In this document: positions 56,431 through 64,000 of the stretch, piece after piece
Numbering within the stretch: position 1 is the stretch's first letter
Layout: every line of letters begins with the position of its first letter
From: Colwellia psychrerythraea
Lineage (GTDB): Bacteria; Pseudomonadota; Gammaproteobacteria; Enterobacterales; Alteromonadaceae
Assembly: GCF_000764225.1 (NCBI RefSeq)
Contig: NZ_JQED01000040.1
Location: forward strand, 62,001 to 126,000
Direction: 5' to 3'
Length of the DNA: 64,000 nt
The notes under the pieces: generated by a model
What the model saw: the letters and a program-made list of their open reading frames with translations, nothing else
The model's database searches: none
What the model was told of the DNA's origin: nothing
Made by a program: the position numbers and the translations under genes

Positions 56431-57315
56431 ATGAACCAAGCTTTTAAATTTTCATCACCTTCATTGCCCACTATCATAAAGGTATCCCTTTTTAGTGGCT
56501 TAATGAATATATGCCTAGCCATTCATGCAAAATCGGTAGAAACGTTAATCGAATCACCTGCGACCGAAGTTGAAAGCGAACATAAAAAACAACGAATATT
56601 TACCTTACCTAAGCCAATGTTAGATGAATTGATGAAGAATATGGTGCTCATTGAAGCAGGAACCTTTGACATGGGCTCTGACTCTTCTTTAGCCAGAAAC
56701 CGTGAAAAACCTGTCAAGCAAGTTAGTCTTGATGCTTTTTACATTGGAAAATATGAATTAACACAAGATCTGTTCGAGCAAATTATGGGTTGGAACAATA
56801 GCTTTTTCACCTGTGATAAATGTCCAGTGAATAACGTAAGTTGGCTTAATGTACTTTTATTTATTGAGCGATTAAATAGTGCGACCGGTAAAGAGTTCAG
56901 TTTACCTACCGAAGCTCAATGGGCATATGCAGCCAAAGGAGGCAATAAGTCCCAAGACTATCAGTACAGTGGTTCAAATGATATTAATGACGTTGCTTGG
57001 TTTGCTGGCAACGCTAACAACAAAAGCCACCCTGTTGGCCTCAAAAAACCTAATGAACTTGATTTATACGATATGACGGGGAACTTATGGGAGTTTTGTC
57101 TTGATGATATGAGCCGTAAGGCCTATACATTTACAGAGAGCCATAATCCTTTTATCGGTGATAAAGAAAACCTTAAACGAAAAGCAATGAAAGTGATTCG
57201 CGGCGGCGGTTACGAGTTTTCTGCGACTGAAAACTTAGTTTTTATGCGAGATGGCGCTACCAATAATGTACGTATGGCTGATATTGGCTTCAGATTAGCC
57301 TTGAGTAAGAAGTAA
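56431..57315 (+). CDS. Exported SUMF1/FGE-domain protein lacking the catalytic Cys pair
   Basis: A 294-residue protein with a signal-like N-terminus (hydrophobic at about 15-33) and a SUMF1 domain: MVLIEAGTFDMGSD near 73, KPVKQVSLDAFYIGKYELTQDLFEQIM, PVNNVSWLNVLLFIERLN, SLPTEAQWAYAAKGG, YDMTGNLWEF and VIRGGGYEFSATE. Genuine formylglycine-generating enzymes carry two copper-binding Cys shortly after the RGG motif; none is present here, only Cys in FFTCDKCPVN earlier. So although it sits beside three sulfatases, it may not be their maturase. It may bind a ligand or scaffold, or belong to the multiheme cytochrome encoded immediately after it (adjacent, no gap). Confidence 0.8.
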   Translation: MNQAFKFSSPSLPTIIKVSLFSGLMNICLAIHAKSVETLIESPATEVESEHKKQRIFTLPKPMLDELMKNMVLIEAGTFDMGSDSSLARNREKPVKQVSLDAFYIGKYELTQDLFEQIMGWNNSFFTCDKCPVNNVSWLNVLLFIERLNSATGKEFSLPTEAQWAYAAKGGNKSQDYQYSGSNDINDVAWFAGNANNKSHPVGLKKPNELDLYDMTGNLWEFCLDDMSRKAYTFTESHNPFIGDKENLKRKAMKVIRGGGYEFSATENLVFMRDGATNNVRMADIGFRLALSKK

Positions 57316-59685
57316 ATGTATCCACTTTTCTCCCTAAAAGATAAACACTATAAAATGAAATTAGTCCCAAAACTCAGCATATTTGTAGTATTGCTATGCC
57401 TCAATGTACTGATCAGTTCAACTGTTACTGCTGCAGATTTTGTTGGTTCAAAAGCCTGTATTAACTGTCATGAACAAGCTTATCAGGACTGGCAAGGTTC
57501 ACATCATGATATGTCAATGAAACATGCCAATAACAATAGTGTTTTAGGTGATTTTGATAGTGTCACATTGACCTCTCAAAACAATCAGTCTGAAAAATTG
57601 AGTACCTTTTTTAAAAAAGGCTCTCAGTTCTGGGTCAATATCAAAGGTGATGATGGTAAGTTTCACGACTATCAAATCAAATATACCTTTGGTTATGAGC
57701 CGCTGCAGCAATATATGGTTGAGTTTGATGATGGTCGAGTTCAATTGATACCCTTTGCTTGGGACTCTCGTACCAAGGCAGAAGGTGGACAACGTTGGTT
57801 TAATCTCTACCCAGAGATGACTGAAAAGCATCAAGAGTTTTTTTGGACCAATACCGGACAAAACTGGAACTACATGTGTGCTGACTGTCATTCAACCAAT
57901 GTAGATAAGAATTTTGATATTAAAACAAATACCTACAACACTACTTTTAGTGAAATCAATGTTGCGTGTGAAAGCTGTCATGGGCCCGCTGGTAAACATT
58001 TAACCTGGGCTAATCAATCTAATCGATCAGCTAAAGAAAAGCCTAAAAGTAAAATTGAAAAACAACATGGAACCATGTCATTAACTGATAAAGGTTTCAG
58101 CCGTGATTTATCAAAATCCGTACAAAACTGGCAAGTGGAAGACAATAAAAAAACCTTAACACCAAAAAGCATTGAAGCTAGCCAACAAGTCATAGTTTGC
58201 GCACAATGCCATAGCAGACGAACTCAAATAAGTAGAAACGATCATGTGAAAGGTAATGCCTTTGGTGAGCGGTATTTACTCGATTTGATTTCTAGCACGA
58301 ATTATCACCCAGACGGACAAGTCTACAACGAAGATTTTGTTTATGGTTCATTTTTACAGTCTAAAATGTACAAAAATGGCGTTGTCTGTACCGATTGTCA
58401 TAACCCGCACACCGCTGAATTAAAACTTCCCATTGAAACCCTTTGTTTGCAGTGTCATCAAAGTGAAAGCTATGCATCCACACAACATCATAAACATCCT
58501 GAAAACTCTACTGGCGCGCAATGTGTTAATTGTCATATGCCAGAAACGACTTATATGGAAGTTGATGCCAGACGTGATCATGGCTTTCATATACCAACGC
58601 CTAACTTAGCGCAAAAATTAGGAACACCTGATACCTGCTTAAGTTGTCATGATGATAAAAACAGCCAATGGAGTTCGAGCAAGGTGAATGCTTGGTATCC
58701 TAATTCATCAGTTGAAGCGGAAAAGGATTTTGTCGCAGTTTTTTCCGCTCTCAACTTGGCATTAAATGAGCAACAACTACAAGGTGTTTCCTCTGAGTTA
58801 TCTCGCATTGCTCAAACAATCAGTTATGCTAGCATTATCCGCGCTTCTGCATTAACTAAAATGGCAAGCGTATCCAATACCAATACGATTATCGCTATTG
58901 CTAGAGCCGCTAAAAATCCTGATGAAAATATACGATTAGGTGCAATTGAAGGTGCTCAAAATATGGCAGGTGCTGAAAAATGGCGCATCTTATCACCTTT
59001 ATTAAACGATAACGTCTTAGCCGTAAGGGTCAATGCTGCTTTTGCCTTAGCCAGCTTATGGCAAAACTTATCAGCTCCACAAAAAGAGCAGCTATCACCT
59101 GCCCTTGATGAATATATTGCAAGCCAATTTTTTAACAATGATCGTGGTTTTTCTCATTCTAATCGAGGCATTATTTTTGCCTATCAGGGTCAATACGATC
59201 AAGCCATTAAAGCATTCAAACAAGGCATGGCGATAGAAAAGCATTTTGCACAAACTTACCTCAACTTAAGCCAAGTTTATTATCAACGAGGTGAAAACCA
59301 AAAAAGTATTGAGATATTAAAACAAGGTATCTCAGCAAACCCTGATGATGCGAGCCTGCCCTATAATTTAGGGCTCGCCTATATTAGGGTTAAAGATAAA
59401 GCAAAAGCGGCACAAGCATTAGCCATTGCGACACAACTTGCACCACAAAATAGTCATTATTTTTATGTCTATGGCTTAAGTTTAGAACAACATAAACCTA
59501 GTGCAGCTTATGGGGCTTTGTATCAAGCATATCAACTTAGCAATAACCCTCAGCATCTATATGCGCTGTGTGAGATGCAAGTTCGCCACCAAAGTGGCTT
59601 AGCAAAACAATGTTTATCTCAATTACAACCCTTAGTACCACCAGCAGTGATTCAAAGGCTTACGCTACAACTGAACAGTAATTAA
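57316..59685 (+). CDS. Octaheme c-type cytochrome with HEAT and TPR repeats
   Basis: A 789-residue periplasmic protein. A second ATG at 57355 begins a clean signal peptide, so the true start may be there; the first ATG directly follows the stop of the upstream gene. Eight CxxCH haem sites are visible (CINCH, CADCH, CESCH, CAQCH, CTDCH, CLQCH, CVNCH, CLSCH). A HEAT-like region at about 495-590 and TPR units at about 615-760 follow. Such proteins pass electrons and bind partners in the periplasm. Being fused to repeat domains and next to a SUMF1 protein and sulfatases is notable; it may be linked to oxidation of sulfate-ester-derived compounds or to sulfatase maturation, but this is only inference. 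Confidence 0.9.
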   Translation: MYPLFSLKDKHYKMKLVPKLSIFVVLLCLNVLISSTVTAADFVGSKACINCHEQAYQDWQGSHHDMSMKHANNNSVLGDFDSVTLTSQNNQSEKLSTFFKKGSQFWVNIKGDDGKFHDYQIKYTFGYEPLQQYMVEFDDGRVQLIPFAWDSRTKAEGGQRWFNLYPEMTEKHQEFFWTNTGQNWNYMCADCHSTNVDKNFDIKTNTYNTTFSEINVACESCHGPAGKHLTWANQSNRSAKEKPKSKIEKQHGTMSLTDKGFSRDLSKSVQNWQVEDNKKTLTPKSIEASQQVIVCAQCHSRRTQISRNDHVKGNAFGERYLLDLISSTNYHPDGQVYNEDFVYGSFLQSKMYKNGVVCTDCHNPHTAELKLPIETLCLQCHQSESYASTQHHKHPENSTGAQCVNCHMPETTYMEVDARRDHGFHIPTPNLAQKLGTPDTCLSCHDDKNSQWSSSKVNAWYPNSSVEAEKDFVAVFSALNLALNEQQLQGVSSELSRIAQTISYASIIRASALTKMASVSNTNTIIAIARAAKNPDENIRLGAIEGAQNMAGAEKWRILSPLLNDNVLAVRVNAAFALASLWQNLSAPQKEQLSPALDEYIASQFFNNDRGFSHSNRGIIFAYQGQYDQAIKAFKQGMAIEKHFAQTYLNLSQVYYQRGENQKSIEILKQGISANPDDASLPYNLGLAYIRVKDKAKAAQALAIATQLAPQNSHYFYVYGLSLEQHKPSAAYGALYQAYQLSNNPQHLYALCEMQVRHQSGLAKQCLSQLQPLVPPAVIQRLTLQLNSN

Positions 59686-59751
59686 TCGATAAGTATCAAA
59701 TAATTAATGAATAATTCAGCAATAATTTAACGGATAGAAAGGGATAATCTA

Positions 59752-60738
59752 ATGACAGAAAATACGCAAGTACAATCAAACGCTTTAGCACAGTTGTCAT
59801 TGCTAAAAGCACAAATTGAACAATCAGTTATTGGGCAATCATATGTCGTTGACTCACTACTTATCGCTTTATTAACCAACGGTAATATCTTACTTGAAGG
59901 TCTGCCCGGTACGGCAAAAACCCGTTCAATTAAAACGTTAGCGCGCTCTCTTGCTGTTGATTTAGGGCGCGTCCAGTTTACACCGGATTTATTACCATCG
60001 GATGTCACGGGTACCGAAGTTTATCAAGAAGTTAATGGTAAACCTGTACTAACTTTCCAACAAGGGCCTATTTTTAATAATTTACTGCTTGCTGATGAAA
60101 TTAATCGTTCTCCGGCAAAAGTACAAGCCGCTCTTTTAGAAGCCATGGAAGAAAGACAAATAACCGTTGCCGGTAAAACATATAAGCTGCCTGAGTTATT
60201 TATGGTATTGGCAACACAAAACCCTATTGAGCAAGAAGGTACCTACCCTTTGCCTGAAGCACAAATGGATAGATTCATCATGAAAATTAATCTTGATTAT
60301 CCTGATGATGCTGCAGAGGCTGAAATAATTAACTTAGTGCGCGGCGAAGAAAAACAGGTACAGGCAGTAGAAAATATTAATCCAGACCACATTTTCACCG
60401 CCCGTGATGAAATTCATAACATTCATTGTAGCAAAGCTATTATTGATTATATTGTGGCTATTGTTATGGCGACCAGAAAGCCAGAACGTTATCAAGATTC
60501 TACTTTAGCAGAATGGTTAACTGTTGGCTCAAGTCCGAGGGCTAGTATCGCAATTGATAAATGTGCACGTGCTCAAGCCTGGTTAAAGGGTAAAGACTTT
60601 GTTGACCCTGAGGATGTACGTTCAGTTGTTCATTCGGTGTTACGCCATCGATTAGTACTGAGTTATGACGCCTTAGCTGATGGCATTACGCCAGATGATG
60701 TCATTGATGAAATCCTTAAACAGGTGGCAGTTGCCTAA
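59752..60738 (+). CDS. MoxR-family AAA ATPase
   Basis: A 328-residue AAA+ ATPase: Walker A EGLPGTAKT near 45-53, Walker B and sensor region in LLADEINRSPAKVQAALLEAMEE near 107-129, NPIEQEGTYPLPEAQMDRF near 158-176 and the lid at the C-terminus. MoxR proteins act as chaperones for the VWA proteins encoded next to them. It is first in the order moxR, DUF58, DUF4381, VWA (BatA type), VWA (BatB type), the standard aerotolerance/stress cluster. AAAGGGA-like sequence precedes the ATG. Confidence 0.93.
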   Translation: MTENTQVQSNALAQLSLLKAQIEQSVIGQSYVVDSLLIALLTNGNILLEGLPGTAKTRSIKTLARSLAVDLGRVQFTPDLLPSDVTGTEVYQEVNGKPVLTFQQGPIFNNLLLADEINRSPAKVQAALLEAMEERQITVAGKTYKLPELFMVLATQNPIEQEGTYPLPEAQMDRFIMKINLDYPDDAAEAEIINLVRGEEKQVQAVENINPDHIFTARDEIHNIHCSKAIIDYIVAIVMATRKPERYQDSTLAEWLTVGSSPRASIAIDKCARAQAWLKGKDFVDPEDVRSVVHSVLRHRLVLSYDALADGITPDDVIDEILKQVAVA

Positions 60739-60747
60739 GGCGTTCCT

Positions 60748-61767
60748 ATGAGCACCAGCAGTTTTTTTAATAAAAATAGCGCTTCTGCTAGAGAGAAGAA
60801 CAAAGATGATTCTCACGATAAGTCTGCAATTTATGCTGACTTAAATGAATTACGTCGGCTAAAATATTTAGCGAAAGGTTTCTCGTTTACCCCCAACCAA
60901 CCAGCAAATAGTGCCTTAAGTGGTAAAAATGTTTCTAAGCTTCGCGGTCGCGGACTCAATTTTGAAGAGTTACGTCATTATCGTCCTGGAGATGACATTC
61001 GTTCTATGGACTGGAAAGTGACTCAAAGAACGGGCAAGCCGCATATTAAAGTCTTTACCGAAGAGCGCGAACGTAATGTTTTTTTAGCCATTGACCAACG
61101 TATGACAATGTTCTTTGGCAGTTCAAACAAAATGAAATCAGTTATTGCCGCAGAGCTTGCAGCACTTATTGCTTGGCAAATAAGCGATAGTGGCGATCGC
61201 ATTGGTGCAGTTATTTATAATGATCAACAAACCAAAGTCATCCCCGCCAAGCGTGGCAAACAACATGTTATCAATCTACTCTCTGAGTTGTTAAAGAAAA
61301 ACCACGCGTTATCACTGAAAAATAGTGCTCATTTGCAAAGTGATGACGGTGATTCCTATAATAAGATGTTAGCAAGATTAAATAAGGTCTCTAGCCATAA
61401 TGGTTTAATTATTTTGCTCGGTGATGGTCATGGTTTTAACGATAAAAGTACCGATTTCATAAAACAATTACGACAACATAATGAAGTCATAGCTTGTCAT
61501 ATTTTTGACCCGCTAGAATTAAAATTACCCAAAATGTCACAAATGATCGTCAGTGATGGTGTGCAACAAATTCAATTTTCTTCTGCAAAGAAGAACTTTC
61601 AAAAAAACTATGAAGCTGAAATTTCCCGACAATTAGAAAGCTATGTCAAAGCAGCAAAAAAATACCGTATTCCATTAATAGAGATAGATACCATTTCACC
61701 CGTTGAACAACAGTTACGTAAAGCCCTTGGTCACAACGCTGTTCGTAAAGGCGGGACTAAAAAATGA
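60748..61767 (+). CDS. DUF58 domain-containing protein
   Basis: A 339-residue cytoplasmic protein. The DUF58 core has RHYRPGDDIRSMDWKVTQRTGKPHIKVF near 78-105 and a degenerate VWA fold (AIDQRMTMFFGSSNKMKS, then AALIAWQISDSGDRIGAVIY). It is expected to work with the MoxR ATPase. It starts 9 bases after moxR and overlaps the next gene by 4 bases. Confidence 0.92.
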   Translation: MSTSSFFNKNSASAREKNKDDSHDKSAIYADLNELRRLKYLAKGFSFTPNQPANSALSGKNVSKLRGRGLNFEELRHYRPGDDIRSMDWKVTQRTGKPHIKVFTEERERNVFLAIDQRMTMFFGSSNKMKSVIAAELAALIAWQISDSGDRIGAVIYNDQQTKVIPAKRGKQHVINLLSELLKKNHALSLKNSAHLQSDDGDSYNKMLARLNKVSSHNGLIILLGDGHGFNDKSTDFIKQLRQHNEVIACHIFDPLELKLPKMSQMIVSDGVQQIQFSSAKKNFQKNYEAEISRQLESYVKAAKKYRIPLIEIDTISPVEQQLRKALGHNAVRKGGTKK

Positions 61768-62381
61768 GTTTTGAAAAACCTTGGGGGAATTACCTCCTTG
61801 ATGCCATTGTTGAAACAAACGCCCCACAAAGCATTAGTTTTTGGCCTCAAACAATTGCTTGGCAGATTATCTTTGTCTTACTCACAATAGTTATTATCAA
61901 GAAAATCTATCAAACATGGCAACATTACCAAGCCAATGCCTATCGACGTGAAGCGCTTGCTTGGCTTGCACAATGTTCATTAACCAGTGAAAATGATGTA
62001 AGGCAATTGCCTGCGTTATTAAGAAAAACAGCACTACTCGCCAATGAAGTTAGTCAACTTGAGGAAAACTCACTAAATAGCGTATCCACAATCGGTAAAC
62101 GTCGTCAAGAAATTACCGGATTAACGGGGCAATCTTGGACAGCTTGGTTAGATAGGCATTGCAAGCGCAGTCAATTTAGTAAAACAACACTGCTATCTTC
62201 ACACGTTTCTCTGTCAAATGAAGCCTTATTAACACAGCTCGCTTACATTCCTCATCTTGATCTAAATGACAGTGAATTCAACAACGCCTTAAAGCAGCTT
62301 TGCCAACAAATCACGTTGTGGGTTCAACACCACCAACTCCATGATGAAGACTTACCACATGATCTAGGGAAGGAAACATGA
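61764..62381 (+). CDS. DUF4381 membrane protein
   Basis: A 205-residue protein with one membrane helix near 33-52 (WQIIFVLLTIVIIKKI) and a cytoplasmic helical part with LLRKTALLA and SWTAWLDRHC, both typical of DUF4381. In this cluster it anchors the VWA proteins to the inner membrane. It overlaps both neighbours by 4 bases. Confidence 0.88.
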   Translation: MSFEKPWGNYLLDAIVETNAPQSISFWPQTIAWQIIFVLLTIVIIKKIYQTWQHYQANAYRREALAWLAQCSLTSENDVRQLPALLRKTALLANEVSQLEENSLNSVSTIGKRRQEITGLTGQSWTAWLDRHCKRSQFSKTTLLSSHVSLSNEALLTQLAYIPHLDLNDSEFNNALKQLCQQITLWVQHHQLHDEDLPHDLGKET

Positions 62382-63460
62382 TTGAATTTGTCTACCCTTG
62401 GGCATTTATCTTATTGCTTGCACCTATTTTAGTAACACTTTTTGCTCCTGCATACAAAGAACGTAAATCTTCAATTAAAGTTCCCTATTTTGCTCGTTTA
62501 GTTGATGTCACCGGTGAAACGCCACAAAGTGGTGCCGTGCTACTTAACAGAAATAATATTCAACGCATTATTGTCGCTTTTTCATGGCTTTGCATTGTAA
62601 CGGCAATCGCTAAACCGGAAATGATTGGTGCCCCCATCAAGCAAGAGAAGTCGGCGAGAGATTTGATGGTAGCGGTAGATTTATCTGGCTCTATGTCAGT
62701 AGAAGACTTTACTTTACCGGATAAAAACAATACCGCTAAATTAGCAGGTAAAGTAAACCGACTCGTGGCAGTTAAAGATGTTTTAAATACCTTTGTCAAA
62801 AGTCGTCAACATGACCGCTTAGGCTTAATTCTTTTTGGTGACTCGCCTTATCTGCAAGCGCCATTTACTGATGATATTCCAACTTGGCAAGCATTACTCA
62901 ACGAAAGTGATATTGGCATGGCGGGACAAAGCACAGCCTTTGGCGATGCTATTGGTTTAGCAATTAGCGTTTTTGAACAATCAGAGACTCAAAACCGTGT
63001 CCTCATTGTCTTAACGGATGGCAATGACACGGCTTCTAAAGTGCCTCCAGTAGAAGCTGCTAAAGTCGCCGCAGCTCACGAAATCAAGATATACGCCATA
63101 GCGATTGGAGATCCAAGCGCCGTCGGTGAAGAAAAAGTAGACCTTGATTTGTTGCAGGAAATTGCTGACATAACCCAAGGTAAAAGTTTTCAAGCCTTAA
63201 ATAGTGATGAACTTTTACAAGTCTATGCAGAGATTGATACATTAGAGCCTCAACAGTTCGACTCGCTTTCCTTTAGACCTCGAATCAGCGTACATCACTA
63301 CCCTATCATCTTATTTGTCAGTATTTATCTAATTGCACTGTTTATCGTGAATATTCGCATTCGCTTGCTGCTTCACAAACAAAAGTATGCATTTGTAAAT
63401 AATGAGCCAGAAGACCAGTACAGTAAAATGAATGACTACAAAGAGGTGAGCCATGATTAA
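62378..63460 (+). CDS. VWA-domain membrane protein, BatA type
   Basis: A 360-residue protein with two N-terminal membrane helices (about 8-25 and 60-80), a VWA domain with an intact metal site (DLSGSMS near 105-111, then STAFGDAIG and LTDGNDT), and a C-terminal helix near 310-335. It is part of the Bat/MoxR cluster. It overlaps the BatB-type gene by 8 bases. Confidence 0.93.
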   Translation: MIEFVYPWAFILLLAPILVTLFAPAYKERKSSIKVPYFARLVDVTGETPQSGAVLLNRNNIQRIIVAFSWLCIVTAIAKPEMIGAPIKQEKSARDLMVAVDLSGSMSVEDFTLPDKNNTAKLAGKVNRLVAVKDVLNTFVKSRQHDRLGLILFGDSPYLQAPFTDDIPTWQALLNESDIGMAGQSTAFGDAIGLAISVFEQSETQNRVLIVLTDGNDTASKVPPVEAAKVAAAHEIKIYAIAIGDPSAVGEEKVDLDLLQEIADITQGKSFQALNSDELLQVYAEIDTLEPQQFDSLSFRPRISVHHYPIILFVSIYLIALFIVNIRIRLLLHKQKYAFVNNEPEDQYSKMNDYKEVSHD

Positions 63461-64000
63461 CGAACTCACTTTCTTTTTCGATAGTTTGCAGCACTTCCAT
63501 TTTTTAAGACCTTATTGGTTGCTGGCATTTGTCGTTATTTATTACATTATTCGCGCCTTTTCTCTTAGAGACGATACCCTATCTCAATGGCGAAGTTTGA
63601 TGTCAAAACAAGTACTAACGCATCTAACAGTGAGCGGGAATAATACTCATTGGTTGTCTCCTCAGAAAATGTCGTTAATTTTGGCTGTACCATTGTGTAT
63701 TGTCTTAATGGGGCCAACATGGCAACAACAACCATCACCATTTAGTGAAAATAATGCTCCCTTAGTTATTGCTCTGGATGTATCAAAAACAATGGAGCAA
63801 GGTGACGTGCAGCCTTCGAGACTGTTACGTGCAAAGCAAAAAGTAATCGAGTTGCTCGAACTAAGAGGCGATAGTAAAACAGCACTAATCGCCTTTGCCG
63901 GCAGTGCTCATGTCGTTATGCCAATAACTAATGATAGAGAAATGATCCGCCACTTTCTTGATGCCCTCAGTGAGAAAATCATGCCGGTACCAGGTAAATT
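63453..64000 (+). CDS. VWA-domain membrane protein, BatB type (cut by window end)
   Basis: Starts with an ATG in GGTGAGCC ATG context inside the end of the BatA-type gene and runs open to the window edge (at least 182 codons). It has two membrane helices (near 24-38 and 72-90) and the first VWA motif ALDVSKTMEQGD, with Thr in place of the last Ser of DxSxS, then LIAFAGSAHVVMPIT. A TPR tail would be expected beyond the window. Confidence 0.9.
   Translation, partial: MINELTFFFDSLQHFHFLRPYWLLAFVVIYYIIRAFSLRDDTLSQWRSLMSKQVLTHLTVSGNNTHWLSPQKMSLILAVPLCIVLMGPTWQQQPSPFSENNAPLVIALDVSKTMEQGDVQPSRLLRAKQKVIELLELRGDSKTALIAFAGSAHVVMPITNDREMIRHFLDALSEKIMPVPGK

Noticed and set aside
56431..57315. Calling the SUMF1 protein the sulfatase-maturing enzyme outright
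   Set aside because: The two Cys needed in known FGEs are not present after the RGG motif, so only the domain is claimed.
4..64000. CRISPR array or rRNA genes
   Set aside because: No regularly spaced repeat of suitable length and no rRNA-like sequence was seen in the whole window.

Overview
The window looks like chromosome from a low-GC marine gammaproteobacterium of the Alteromonadales, close in style to Colwellia. This is an inference from AT-rich coding sequence, exported CxAxR-type sulfatases, an octaheme cytochrome, DUF1415 and the MoxR/BatA/BatB cluster. No taxonomic search was run.

Layout. (1) 1-4795 is ordinary host chromosome read on the minus strand: a Bax-like glucosaminidase, a membrane protein, a LysE/RhtB exporter, DUF1415, and the C-terminal half of an ATM1-type ABC transporter gene. 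(2) About 4796-46753 is a genomic island of roughly 42 kb that splits that ABC gene. The N-terminal half lies on the far side (46730-47440, minus) and the two halves join after one conserved motif with at most about one residue missing. The island carries a complete, diverged ABC transporter gene (44781-46592, plus) just inside its right edge, which probably replaces the broken one. (3) 46754-64000 is host chromosome again: an alkaline phosphatase, an AraC regulator, three tandem sulfatases, a SUMF1-domain protein, an octaheme cytochrome/TPR protein and the start of a MoxR-DUF58-DUF4381-BatA-BatB operon.

Inside the island: a decayed IS3 orfA near the left end; an AAA_13 ATPase with a zinc hook (RloC/PrrC-like architecture); a quiet stretch of small orphan genes; a tightly coupled six-gene operon (14254-24029) with three tyrosine-recombinase-like proteins, an HTH/coiled-coil/P-loop protein, a coiled-coil protein and a RecD2-like helicase; a VRR-NUC nuclease beside an HNH nuclease whose 5' end is frameshifted; an XRE regulator divergent from a SF2-helicase operon with a clear three-half-site operator over a sigma-70 promoter; and a six-gene operon (44404 down to 29094) in which hsdM and hsdS are separated from hsdR by a PHP-SMC (TrlF-type) ATPase, a 1667-residue NERD/double-kinase-like/SF1-helicase fusion and a winged-helix-like protein. 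All junctions in this last operon but one overlap by 1-4 bases, so the six genes are probably made as one enlarged type I restriction or defence system.

The best candidates for undescribed biology are the expanded type I operon, the six-gene recombinase/RecD module as the mobility engine, and an island that breaks a transporter gene while bringing its own working copy. No rRNA, convincing intact tRNA or CRISPR array was seen.
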